This document shows, piece by piece, positions 28,001-35,422 of a DNA stretch of 64,000 bases (positions are counted from its first letter, which is position 1; the number at the start of each line of letters is the position of its first letter). A model generated the notes under the pieces. It ran no database searches, was not told the DNA's origin, and saw nothing but the letters and a program-made list of their open reading frames with translations. The position numbers were made by a program, and so were the translations under genes. The stretch comes from Mesorhizobium sp. LHD-90 (GTDB lineage Bacteria > Pseudomonadota > Alphaproteobacteria > Rhizobiales > Rhizobiaceae). The DNA is taken from contig NZ_JAVFVV010000016.1 in NCBI RefSeq assembly GCF_030929505.1, forward strand, positions 1-64,000. Reading direction: 5' to 3'.

Positions 28001-28214
28001 GGCGGCGGCGGCCTTCGAGAAGAGCCTCATCACTGCAGCCGAGCAAAATGCCGTGCCCATCCTGATCGCAGCCTATGAGACGCTCAGCGCATCGAATCTC
28101 TCGCCCGAACTAGTTCAGCGTTACAATGACCGTGTCGAAACGGCTAGGAAGTCGGTTGAGCCTGGCGAGCCGCTGATCGTAAACCCCGAACCGGAACTGC
28201 GGGCCAGCCGATAG
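25050..28214 (+). CDS. class III cyclase-like / STAND ATPase / TPR signalling protein
   Basis: The protein has 1054 residues from ATG at 25050 (GAGGG upstream); an ATG at 25023 adds nine residues but lacks a site. Residues ~35-205 form a class III nucleotide-cyclase-like domain with both metal aspartates (D44 in CYDLVGS, D88 in TGDGG). The Asn of the usual GxxVNxAxR motif is Ala161, although R165 remains, so catalysis may be impaired. A STAND/AAA-type NTPase follows: Walker A GEAGFGKS (260-267) and Walker B VVLIVEDIHWID. About 450 residues of TPR-like helices end the protein. It overlaps the GTG of the YcaO gene by one base. It is probably a sensor or regulator of the peptide-modification operon; ligand and target are unknown. 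Confidence 0.82.
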   Translation: MSDTSPGDVAKAGIDPRLPVGRGLADDGAQAHPERRILTALCYDLVGSTELLGLLDIEDFEDLISAFQLAAKGAIMSCSGTVRVETGDGGVAVFPVDLGAKDAASLAIRAGLGIVTACRRLAAEKGRSDLHVRVGVATSMTLILKGDIAAAQDTVTGPAFALATRLQAIARPDTVVLCNETRNLTRRSHVFSFRGAHAIKGFAQPEQVWQALSHKREVDRFFAFGRLTSPLIDRTDETGLIDQCWNEAVSGRGQVILIEGEAGFGKSRILHEVRRRTRFQRNKLLLFQCMPGYSRSTLYPLRQAMLGNFEDGEHALASSLVAETLAAHDVHDDEVVDIFSFLLGAEGTSSGFQEMDPEVIREKADWAVRRVLHATCAGGPVVLIVEDIHWIDLTSKQLLGELAKLVPSCPVLLIATTRPGFGDWLDGRHKRVTLAPLEHADTLQAIATMWPQGKRAPKPELIELVKRVTGGVPLFIEEVCQWVAEYAVSTEQLPQRASLGRPSVLETVLDARLEPLGRAREVARAAAVAGNRFSLDLLSALLPEFDHDAIAAALDALVEAGFVRARHAGVSLYAFRHALIQETIYNGTLRKRRRTLHQRLYAAADGNRSLAGWLTTAALADHAERGGLLEEAIGEFVNAGMESSSRSAMTEARQLLEHAIALCEQVSDHDRQDTLRLSAMVVLGPILTAVEGPNSEHARKLYDDGVKIARRRPIAERAEWFPIYWGWWFTGSIVDGERAQAVVSDLREVNDPEIQLQAKHCLWAVDFNRGDHSGCIAAVDAGLPLYDAGQGQANATRFGGHDARVCGLAHRALSLWFSGRATSALGSMSDARRWALRTGHVSSITHACINDAMLSCYRRDFASLRDVIADLRQLTARHHLPSLAVSAQIFEGWCDGNVGELARGKEKMREGLGLHGQVQTPEDEPVYCGMLAELLARSGEIGQALALLHSAVAQAEAGGSRYWLAELHRRIAQLLALDSAEGSRAAAAFEKSLITAAEQNAVPILIAAYETLSASNLSPELVQRYNDRVETARKSVEPGEPLIVNPEPELRASR

Positions 28215-29362
28215 TGGAACAGTACGAGCGCGTTGGTCCTCCGGCAGACGAGGCGCTGACCTATCTGATGTCGATGCGACAAGCGTTGGGCATCACACGT
28301 ATTGCGGACATTACCGGCCTGGACCGCGTCGGCATCCCGGTCGTGCAGGCAACGAGGCCGTTCTCGTTTTCAAACGCGGTTGCGCAGGGAAAAGGAGCCA
28401 GCCTGGCTCGCGCCGCGATATCGGCCATCTTGGAATGCGCTGAGAGTTTTTTTGCCGAGCGCATCGAACATCTTGATGCCGCTCACGCTTCGGCCAAGTC
28501 ACTCGAGATACCTTCCGGGATATTTGAAACCTGGCTTCGAGAGCCCGCGCCTGCTGATTGGCGCAGCAGTGAAACGGCCTGGGTCCAGGCGGAGAACCTT
28601 CTGGGCGGAAGCCGCGATTTTGTTCCGCTGGAATTGGTGCACACGGCCTATCTTGTGCCGCCCAGCCCCTGTGACGGAATTTTCACGCAAACGACAACCG
28701 GACTGGCTGCCGCGCTTGATGAAACAGACGCCATAACGCACGGCATATTGGAATGCATCGAACGGGATGCGATCGCACGTGCTCTCAGGACGCATGGTTT
28801 TCTGCAACACCAGCGAATTGATCCAGCGACCATCGATGACCCAAGGGTCCTAGCCCTATTGGCTGAAATCGCACGAAAGGACATGGTCGTCGGCCTTTGG
28901 CTCGTGCCGTCGCCGGTCGGGCTGCCTGTGATCTGGTGTCATCTGATGGAGAACAATCCTCGCGAGACGGCATTGCTCCATCTGCCAGCCGATGGCTCGG
29001 CCGCCGCATACGATCCGGCGGCGGCTGTCGTCCAGGCGATCCATGAGGCGGCGCAGGCGCGGCTCGCGGCGATCTCGGGCGCGCGGGATGACATGACCCG
29101 GGCATCTTATCCGAAATACCCGGACTGGCAGCTTATCGCGGCGCACCGGCAGTTGATCACCGGCGGCCGCAAGGATGTGAGTTTCGCCCGCCTGCCTGCC
29201 TATCGAGCGGCGGGCGGCCAGACCTTGCTGTGCAGACTCCTCGCCAGGCTGGAGGAAACCGGAATCAGCGCCGTGTACCTGGTCCGCCTCGATACGAGCC
29301 CTTGGAACCGCCTCTCCGCGGTCAGGATGGTAATCCCCCAACTATATCCGCTGGTGGAGTGA
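28214..29362 (+). CDS. YcaO-domain ATP-dependent cyclodehydratase/thioamidation enzyme
   Basis: The protein has 382 residues from GTG at 28214. YcaO ATP-site motifs are visible: SAILECAE (S70, E74, E77), TTGLAAALDE then HGILECIERDA (E180, E183, R184), and EAAQARLAAISGARDD (Q281 to about D293). The C-terminus ends VIPQLYPLVE, as in TfuA-linked YcaO proteins rather than the PxPxP tail of azoline-forming ones. YcaO proteins phosphorylate a backbone amide oxygen with ATP so that a nucleophile, or sulfide delivered with TfuA, can attack. A TfuA gene starts four bases after its stop. Thioamidation is the leading guess; azoline formation is the alternative. Confidence 0.9.
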   Translation: MEQYERVGPPADEALTYLMSMRQALGITRIADITGLDRVGIPVVQATRPFSFSNAVAQGKGASLARAAISAILECAESFFAERIEHLDAAHASAKSLEIPSGIFETWLREPAPADWRSSETAWVQAENLLGGSRDFVPLELVHTAYLVPPSPCDGIFTQTTTGLAAALDETDAITHGILECIERDAIARALRTHGFLQHQRIDPATIDDPRVLALLAEIARKDMVVGLWLVPSPVGLPVIWCHLMENNPRETALLHLPADGSAAAYDPAAAVVQAIHEAAQARLAAISGARDDMTRASYPKYPDWQLIAAHRQLITGGRKDVSFARLPAYRAAGGQTLLCRLLARLEETGISAVYLVRLDTSPWNRLSAVRMVIPQLYPLVE

Positions 29363-29366
29363 CCGA

Positions 29367-30092
29367 ATGCGGCCCTGGCTTGTTTTCACCGGCCCCACGC
29401 TATCGCATCCAGAGGCACAGACAATGGCCGACGTGATCTGCCTGGCGCCTGCGGTGCAAGGCTCGATCATAGCTGCGGTACAGCGCTATGACCCGGCTGC
29501 CATTGTCATCATAGACGGCGCTTTCCAATCCGAGCCGGCAGTGAGACACAAGGAGATCCTGTGGGCGATCAGTCAGTCCATCCCGGTAATTGGTGCTGCC
29601 AGCATGGGTGCTCTACGAGCCGCCGAGCTCTACCCGTACATGCATGGCGTTGGCCTGATCTATCGATGGTACCGCCGCTTTGCTTTCCTGCCGGATGATG
29701 CAGTGGCAGTGCTGCATGGCCCGAGGGAGGTGAATTTTTCACCGCTGACGCATGCTTTGGTCGACTTGAGAATGACTATCCGCTCCGCTTTGAGGCGGAA
29801 CCTGATCTCCGCCGACCTGTCAGGAAAACTTGAGAATGCGGCCCGGAACCTCAATTTTCGCGAACGTACCCTGTCGAGGATGGTCCGCGAGGCATTGCCG
29901 GCGGCCAGTGATCACGGCACCGAAGCCTGCAGGCAAATCCTTGCTGAAGCTTTCGTTCAGCAAAAGAAGCGCGATGCACTTTCAGCGTTAAAATTCGCAC
30001 GTGACCGGATAGTGATCCCAAGGAAATTGGAGAACTTCAGAATGACGGTCACTTTCGCCCAAGATCTTGAGGATGCCGGCTTAACAATCTAA
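29367..30092 (+). CDS. TfuA-like protein, YcaO partner
   Basis: The protein has 241 residues. The TfuA core is clear: FTGPTLSHPEA at the N-terminus, the CLAPAVQGSIIAAV segment, IVIIDGAFQSEPAVRHKEIL (47-66) and GAASMGALRAAEL (76-88), followed by GVGLIYRWYRR. TfuA was first named from trifolitoxin biosynthesis in Rhizobium and partners YcaO in backbone thioamidation, including McrA in methanogens and thioamidated RiPPs. The C-terminal ~100 residues are a basic helical extension. Translation is likely coupled to the YcaO gene. Confidence 0.92.
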   Translation: MRPWLVFTGPTLSHPEAQTMADVICLAPAVQGSIIAAVQRYDPAAIVIIDGAFQSEPAVRHKEILWAISQSIPVIGAASMGALRAAELYPYMHGVGLIYRWYRRFAFLPDDAVAVLHGPREVNFSPLTHALVDLRMTIRSALRRNLISADLSGKLENAARNLNFRERTLSRMVREALPAASDHGTEACRQILAEAFVQQKKRDALSALKFARDRIVIPRKLENFRMTVTFAQDLEDAGLTI

Positions 30093-30159
30093 ATTTAGAG
30101 GCAACGGTGATACTTGGCGCAATTTACGAAGTGAAAGCTTCATGCTAATCTTCTAAACT

Positions 30160-31359
30160 ATGCGAGGGGATGAGCATCTGGACGCGCTCGATGGCGCCGG
30201 TCCGACAAAGATGTCGGCGGGAACCCGTTTCCGTATCTACCCGCAAGCGCCTTATCTTTCCGGATACGAAAAACCCGAGACGGTCTGGGTTTCAACATCG
30301 CCCGGAGGGGTCCTTCCTGGCCCGGAGGATCATCGTATGTATGTGCGTGATCCCGTGATGGACAAGCAGCCGTACGAGTATCCCTACCTGCCGCCCTTCG
30401 TCGGCGCGACCTTCCCGCCAGCCGAGCCCGGTCCAGACGGTCATTTCGACGAGCTTGCTCCGCAGTCCCGTCAGTTCCTGGCCGCACACGCGTTTGCGTC
30501 TGCGAGCCGGGTGCTCGACATCTGGGAAAGTTATCTCGGCCAGCCGATTGTCTGGTACTTCGCCGACACATACGAGCGGCTCGAGATCATCCCATGGGTC
30601 GATTGGGAGAACGCGCAATCCGGGTATGGCTATCTGGAGCTTGGCCGCGAGCAGGGACGTGACGAGGTCGGCCATCCCTATGCGCTGAACTTCGATGTGA
30701 TCGCGCATGAAATGGGTCACGCCATGCTGTTTTCCCTCTTCGGGGTGCCTGCGGGAAGCCTGGAGGGCAGCGACTTCGGCCCGTTCCACGAAGCCAACGC
30801 TGATCTGATTTCGCTGCTGTCGTTTCTGCATTTCGACAGCGGGATGGATCGATTGCTTAGGCACAGCCAGGCCAACCTGCTTGTCCTCAACGAGCTCAAC
30901 CGCATTGCCGAGCTGACCGGCGACCGCCAGATCCGCCTCGCCAGCAATGCGCGCAAGATGTCGGAAGCGACCGAAGAGATCCATGACCGGTCGCGCCCAT
31001 TCACGGGCGCGGTGTTTGACACCCTGGTCGATCTCTACCACGCCGGCCTGGTGAAACAGGGCCTGGCCGACAACCGCCTGCTTGGCGTCGATATCAGGAA
31101 GGTCGGTCAGGCCGAGATGCGGCACATCTCAAACTTCACGGGCGATGCATTCCGGGCCCGTCCGTTCCTGTTCAAGAGCGAGCTGATCAGGGCACGCGAC
31201 GATGTCGCCCTTGCGCTCGCAGGAGCATGGCCGCACCTTGATGCCGACAACCTCACATTCGCGGACGCGGCTGCGGCCATCGTCGAGGCGGCCGACCGGC
31301 TCGGGCCGGCTGTGCCGGCAAGTTTTGAAGAAAATTTCAGGTGGCGGGAAATCTTGTGA
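30160..31359 (+). CDS. zinc metallopeptidase with HEMGH site (gluzincin type)
   Basis: The protein has 399 residues; ATG at 30160 has no clear ribosome site, and ATG at 30211 is an alternative. The zinc site reads IAHEMGHAM (H183, E184, H187), with E211 in FHEANADLISL as the third ligand, 24 residues on, the spacing and Glu-x-x-x-Asp form of thermolysin-like (M4-clan) enzymes. There is no signal peptide, so it acts in the cytoplasm unless exported otherwise. The N-terminal part (LSGYEKPETVWVSTSPGG) is unlike M4 prodomains. It follows the TfuA gene by 67 bases on the same strand, so it may cut a leader from the modified product or degrade the target; both are inferences. Confidence 0.75.
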   Translation: MRGDEHLDALDGAGPTKMSAGTRFRIYPQAPYLSGYEKPETVWVSTSPGGVLPGPEDHRMYVRDPVMDKQPYEYPYLPPFVGATFPPAEPGPDGHFDELAPQSRQFLAAHAFASASRVLDIWESYLGQPIVWYFADTYERLEIIPWVDWENAQSGYGYLELGREQGRDEVGHPYALNFDVIAHEMGHAMLFSLFGVPAGSLEGSDFGPFHEANADLISLLSFLHFDSGMDRLLRHSQANLLVLNELNRIAELTGDRQIRLASNARKMSEATEEIHDRSRPFTGAVFDTLVDLYHAGLVKQGLADNRLLGVDIRKVGQAEMRHISNFTGDAFRARPFLFKSELIRARDDVALALAGAWPHLDADNLTFADAAAAIVEAADRLGPAVPASFEENFRWREIL

Positions 31360-31385
31360 AGGACGAACCATAGAGGAGCGCGGAA

Positions 31386-32093
31386 ATGAGCGATCATTGT
31401 CACAAACCGACATTGACTTTCGAAAACGGCGCGTACAACGCGACCCAGGTGAGACTTTACGGCATAAAGCAAAATAGTTATGTCGTAAGCCCCGCGAACA
31501 AAAAGAATACAACTCATAAAGACAGTAATACAGTTACAACTGTATCCATTGCTGGTAAGTATAAAGACAATAACAATACCTCCTCTGAAGTAAAGAAACT
31601 TCGAGACGCTGGAAAATCTGAGGAAGATATATATAGGGATGTATTGAATGGAGAAATAAAAGGCGACGAATCGTTTCTTTCGGCATATTCATCTTGGATA
31701 GTATTTGATTTGAAAAGTGTTGACCGTCGAGTTGATATTCTGGCAACCAGTAGTGACAAGAAAAATCCTGTATCTTGCGGAGTTATTGTTGGTTATTCAT
31801 ATGAAGGTCACTGTTACGATCTTCCAAAGCCAAAGATCATGCTGATACCCGCCATTCCTCAGAGGATTCCTTTGGGTGACTGTGCCTATCACGACAAGTA
31901 CGATCCTACGGCTCCGGAAAAATACATGCTCTGGATAGTCGACAAGCTCGACGAGTGCGTCGAGTTCGAGATGAACCAGGGGTTTGTCGAGCAGATCGTT
32001 CTCGAAGCCAATCTGCCCGGCAAGCGCTCGCCCACGATGTACGCCTCCAGAATGATGATGGGGCATCGCGGCGGGAGGCTAAGCGAGTCATAG
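31386..32093 (+). CDS. AT-rich orphan protein (235 aa), candidate YcaO-TfuA substrate
   Basis: The protein has 235 residues; AGAGGAG precedes the ATG by eight bases and the gene begins 26 bases after the metallopeptidase stop. No known domain is recognised. It is soluble, Asn/Lys/Ser-rich in the first 120 residues (NKKNTTHKDSN, KYKDNNNTSSEVKKL) and has five cysteines. The first ~480 bases are strikingly AT-rich, with codons such as ATA and AGA rare in the neighbours, while the last ~200 bases return to local composition. This suggests recent acquisition or fusion. Its place at the end of the YcaO-TfuA-peptidase run makes it a substrate or immunity candidate, by position only. Confidence 0.65.
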   Translation: MSDHCHKPTLTFENGAYNATQVRLYGIKQNSYVVSPANKKNTTHKDSNTVTTVSIAGKYKDNNNTSSEVKKLRDAGKSEEDIYRDVLNGEIKGDESFLSAYSSWIVFDLKSVDRRVDILATSSDKKNPVSCGVIVGYSYEGHCYDLPKPKIMLIPAIPQRIPLGDCAYHDKYDPTAPEKYMLWIVDKLDECVEFEMNQGFVEQIVLEANLPGKRSPTMYASRMMMGHRGGRLSES

Positions 32094-32110
32094 ACGTAAA
32101 TCTGAAAAAG

Positions 32111-32168
32111 GCCTGCCGCAGGTTGTTGTCGACCGGCCCAGTCGATGAGAGGATTGGGGGCGGCAGGC
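32111..32168 (-). terminator. inverted repeat between convergent genes, probable terminator
   Basis: Arms 32111-32119 (GCCTGCCGC) and 32160-32168 (GCGGCAGGC) are perfect complements. Read on the minus strand the stem is followed by CTTTTT, fitting an intrinsic terminator for the formylglycine-generating enzyme gene. On the plus strand TATTTT follows a few bases later. The 40-base loop is long, which lowers confidence. Confidence 0.45.
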
Positions 32169-32171
32169 TGC

Positions 32172-33128
32172 CTATTTTCGTATGACACATCTGAAGCCGA
32201 GATGGCTCATCGAGGTATCTTCCGGCTGATTGTGCCGCGCTGACGGGCGGTAGCGTCGACAATAGTTCGGCGCGCAAAGATGCGAGCCGCCCTTGACTAC
32301 GCGCCGGGCGATGCGGATTGCCGGCTGACGTGGATCGAAGCTGCCTACTTCGGTGCCGCCGCGTGGGTTCTTCGGCGTGCAGCATGGGCTGCCGGCCGGC
32401 TCGGGATGCCGCGACGACCAAAAATCGTCCGTCCATTCCCAGACATTGCCGATCATGTCGGCGAGGCCGTAGCCGTTGAGTGGAAAGCTGCCTACCGGCG
32501 ACGTGCGCTCGAATCCGTCGGCTGCAAGATTCTGGTGCGGGAACATCCCCTGCCAAATGTTCGCCATGTGGCGACCACTGGGCGTCAGTTCGTCCCCCCA
32601 CGCGAATTCCGCGCCGTCCAGCCCGCCGCGCGCGGCAAACTCCCATTCGGCTTCCGTCGGCAGCTCCTTTCCGGCCCAGGCGGCATAGGCTCTAGCATCG
32701 GCATAAGCGACGTGGACGACGGGATGGTCGAGCCTTGTGCCGATGCTCGACTTGCGCCCGTAGGGCCGCCGCCAGGTGGCGCCGAAGGTGAAGGTCCACC
32801 ACCGCGTCATGTCGTCGGTCGGCACCGCATGGTCCGGCGGATCGAACACCAGCGACCCGGCCCGCAGCATGCGCTTCTCGGCGCCCGGATAGTTTTTCGC
32901 GTCCGGCGCCTTTTCGGCAACCGTCACATGGCCGGTCGCGTTCACGAACTCCAGGAACTGCCGGTTGGTGACGGGCGCCACGTCCATCCAGAAGGCGTCG
33001 ACCGTCACCGGATGCGCCGGCGCCTCTTCCGGATAGTGGCGGTCCGAGCCCATGACGAAGGTGCCGCCGGGGATGTGGAGCATGTTGTCCGGGGCCGCCA
33101 TGGCGGCTGCTATCGAGGCTGTCTGCAT
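32172..33128 (-). CDS. formylglycine-generating enzyme (sulfatase-modifying factor)
   Basis: The protein has 318 residues from ATG at 33128, five bases after the PPK2 stop; the frame is open further upstream inside ppk2 but that part is a shadow. FGE-fold motifs are IPGGTFVMGSD near the start, PVTNRQFLEFV, HPVVHVAYADARAYAAWAG, LPTEAEWEFAARGG, MIGNVWEWT and GGSHLCAPNYCRRYRP. The last contains the two catalytic cysteines five residues apart, so it should be an active copper-dependent FGE converting the Cys of CxPxR/CxAxR sulfatase sites to formylglycine. The likely client is the sulfatase at 35423. Confidence 0.92.
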   Translation of the reverse strand: MQTASIAAAMAAPDNMLHIPGGTFVMGSDRHYPEEAPAHPVTVDAFWMDVAPVTNRQFLEFVNATGHVTVAEKAPDAKNYPGAEKRMLRAGSLVFDPPDHAVPTDDMTRWWTFTFGATWRRPYGRKSSIGTRLDHPVVHVAYADARAYAAWAGKELPTEAEWEFAARGGLDGAEFAWGDELTPSGRHMANIWQGMFPHQNLAADGFERTSPVGSFPLNGYGLADMIGNVWEWTDDFWSSRHPEPAGSPCCTPKNPRGGTEVGSFDPRQPAIRIARRVVKGGSHLCAPNYCRRYRPSARHNQPEDTSMSHLGFRCVIRK

Positions 33129-33133
33129 CGCGG

Positions 33134-34030
33134 TCACGTCTTCGACGATTTCTTCCCGGCGGTCAGGGTCTCGCGCGCGTCCTGCATCGCGCGGATCGCC
33201 GCCGCATCCATTTCGGGGAATTTCGGATCGATGGCCTCCAGCTTCTCGACGATTGCCGTCGCAATCACCAGGCGCGAGAACCATTTGCTGTCGGCGGGCA
33301 CGACATGCCAGGGGGTGGTCTCGGTGGCCGTGTGGCGGATCATGTCCTCATAGGCGTTCATGTAGTCGTCCCAGTGCTCGCGCTCGGCGACGTCGCCCGC
33401 ATTGAACTTCCAATGTTTGTCAGGGTCCTCGATGCGGTCGAGGAAGCGCTTCTTCTGCTCCTCCTTCGAGACGTGCAGGAAGAACTTCAGGACCACGGTG
33501 CCGCTTCTGGCGAGATGGTTTTCGAAGGTGCGGATGTCCTCGAACCGCTCCTGCCATATCTCGTCATGGACGAGGCCGGGCGGCAGCATCTGCGCGGCCA
33601 GCAGGTTCTTGTGAACCCGCACGACCAGCACTTCCTCGTAGTAGGAGCGGTTGAAGATGCCGATGCGTCCGCGCTCGGGCAGCGCACGCGTGGTGCGCCA
33701 CAGGAAATCGTGCCGCAATTCGGCCGGGCTCGGAGCCTTGAAGGAGCGGACGTCGCATCCCTGCGGGTTGATCCCCGACATGACGTGCTCGATGGCGCTG
33801 TCTTTCCCGGCGGCGTCCATCGCCTGCAGGACGATCAGCAGGGACCACTTGCCCTCGGCATAAAGCCGCTCCTGCAGCTTGCGCAGGCGCTTGATGCCGG
33901 CGGCCAGCATTTCCTTGGCATCGTCCTTGTCGATGTCGAGGCCGAGCGTGTCGCCGGGATCGATCGAGGACAGCCGGAAATCTTTTCCGTCCTCGATCCT
34001 GAACCGCTTGACCGCGTCGAAAGGTTTCAT
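33134..34030 (-). CDS. ppk2: polyphosphate kinase 2 family phosphotransferase
   Basis: The protein has 298 residues; AAGGAAGG lies upstream of the ATG. The P-loop reads LQAMDAAGKDSAIEHVMSG (Walker A around 70-78) and the lid/Walker B region GIFNRSYYEEVLVVRVH, followed by FLHVSKEEQKKRFLDRI. It transfers phosphate between polyphosphate and nucleotides. The short form with an AMDAAGKDS loop resembles PPK2 proteins that use AMP and ADP (class III), but that assignment is from memory. It is upstream of the FGE gene with a five-base gap, an odd operon partner. Confidence 0.9.
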   Translation of the reverse strand: MKPFDAVKRFRIEDGKDFRLSSIDPGDTLGLDIDKDDAKEMLAAGIKRLRKLQERLYAEGKWSLLIVLQAMDAAGKDSAIEHVMSGINPQGCDVRSFKAPSPAELRHDFLWRTTRALPERGRIGIFNRSYYEEVLVVRVHKNLLAAQMLPPGLVHDEIWQERFEDIRTFENHLARSGTVVLKFFLHVSKEEQKKRFLDRIEDPDKHWKFNAGDVAEREHWDDYMNAYEDMIRHTATETTPWHVVPADSKWFSRLVIATAIVEKLEAIDPKFPEMDAAAIRAMQDARETLTAGKKSSKT

Positions 34031-34073
34031 GCCATCCTTCCTTCAAAATGTCGGCGTGCCTCGTACCGGCGTG

Positions 34074-35084
34074 TCACTGTGCTGGAGGATAGACGACCTT
34101 CCAGTCGGATTTCATGTCGACGATCGTCCAGCCCTTGGTCGTGCCCTCGTCGAGCGCCTTGTCGAGCTTGCCGATATGCGAGCTCCGGTCATAGGCCCAT
34201 TCGCGCTCGGCGTCCGTGTGATGCACGATGCCCATGAAGCGCGCGCCGTCGCCGGCCGCCGTCCATTCCAGCATCTGCTGGTCGCCGTCGGAATTGCCGA
34301 AGGCGAAGATCGGGCGGCGGCCGATGAAGCGGTTGATGCCGACCGGCTTGCCGGGGCCGTCGTCGACGAACTCCACCTTCGGTTCCTTGACCAGTTTCGG
34401 CTTGCCGTCGGCGTCCATCTCGAACTTGACCACGCCCGACGAGCCGACCACCTGCTCCGGCGGGATGCCGTAGGCGCGCTCGGCGAAGGCGCGCATGAAT
34501 TCGACGCCGCCGCCCGAGACGATGAAGGTCTTGAAGCCGTTGGCGCGCAGATAGTCGAGCAGCTCGATCTGCGGCTGGTAGACGAGCTGGTCGTAGGGCC
34601 GGTCGAAGCGCGGATGGCGGGCCGTCGCCAGCCAGCCGGCGACGGTCTTCGAAAATTCGTCGGTGGTCATGCCTGCATGGGTGACCTCCAGGATCTCGAC
34701 AACGCCCTTGTCGCCCGCCGCCACGAGGCCCTTGACGTCGCCGGCCAGGGCCGACTTGAACGGCTCCGTGTCCTTCCACTCGGGATGGTCCGGCGCGAGC
34801 GCCTTGATGCGGTCGAGCGCGAACTGGAACTGGAAATAGAGCGGCTGCTCGGACCACAGCGTCCCGTCATTGTCGAAGGTGGCGATGCGCGCTTCCGGCG
34901 CGACGAAGTCCGCGCCGCCCTCGGTCGTCACCCTGACGACGAAATCGGTGATCGACGTCTTGACCGCGCCGTCGTTCCACGAGGGCAGGGGATCGGTTTG
35001 TGCGAATGCGGCTGCCGCGCCGGCCAGAAGCAGGCCGACGAACAGGACGACAGCGGACAACTGCCTGATCGACCTTGAATGCAT
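34074..35084 (-). CDS. periplasmic HAD-superfamily phosphatase
   Basis: The protein has 336 residues from ATG at 35084 (GGAG eight bases upstream). The signal peptide ends AAAFAQ near residue 29. HAD motif I is FDNDGTLW (D71, D73), motif II IVSGGGVEFMRAF and motif IV FAFGNSDGDQQML. It resembles phosphoserine-phosphatase-like proteins that are exported in alphaproteobacteria. The substrate is unknown; a phosphate ester in the periplasm is expected. It is the first gene of the minus-strand run ahead of ppk2 and the FGE gene. Confidence 0.85.
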   Translation of the reverse strand: MHSRSIRQLSAVVLFVGLLLAGAAAAFAQTDPLPSWNDGAVKTSITDFVVRVTTEGGADFVAPEARIATFDNDGTLWSEQPLYFQFQFALDRIKALAPDHPEWKDTEPFKSALAGDVKGLVAAGDKGVVEILEVTHAGMTTDEFSKTVAGWLATARHPRFDRPYDQLVYQPQIELLDYLRANGFKTFIVSGGGVEFMRAFAERAYGIPPEQVVGSSGVVKFEMDADGKPKLVKEPKVEFVDDGPGKPVGINRFIGRRPIFAFGNSDGDQQMLEWTAAGDGARFMGIVHHTDAEREWAYDRSSHIGKLDKALDEGTTKGWTIVDMKSDWKVVYPPAQ

Positions 35085-35422
35085 AAAACTTCTCCATCTT
35101 GCCGCCGGTCCAGACCCGATCCTATCGGCGCGCTGGCGACGCACCAAGAGATTCTTTGATCATGCCCTGCGGTCCTTGGCGGCTTTGGCGCAACCGGACT
35201 GCGATGATTGCGCCAGAAAAAGCCAATCACGGCAAGTTGTTGACTCCCATCGCCTGCACCCAGGACGAAAGTGTACGCGCACGGAATCTGCCTTGCCTTA
35301 TCGCAATCACCGCAGCATTGTGCCTTCGTCGCAGTCGCCATTCTCGTCCGCGCCTGCGGACACTATCGCAGGGCGTGATTGTGTCCGTCCTGAGTCACAG
35401 CCGTATCACGGGAGACTAGATC
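35085..35422. promoter_or_regulatory. divergent promoter region between the phosphatase and sulfatase genes
   Basis: These 338 bases separate divergent starts. No gene-like frame or clear operator palindrome is seen. It must carry both promoters. Confidence 0.45.
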
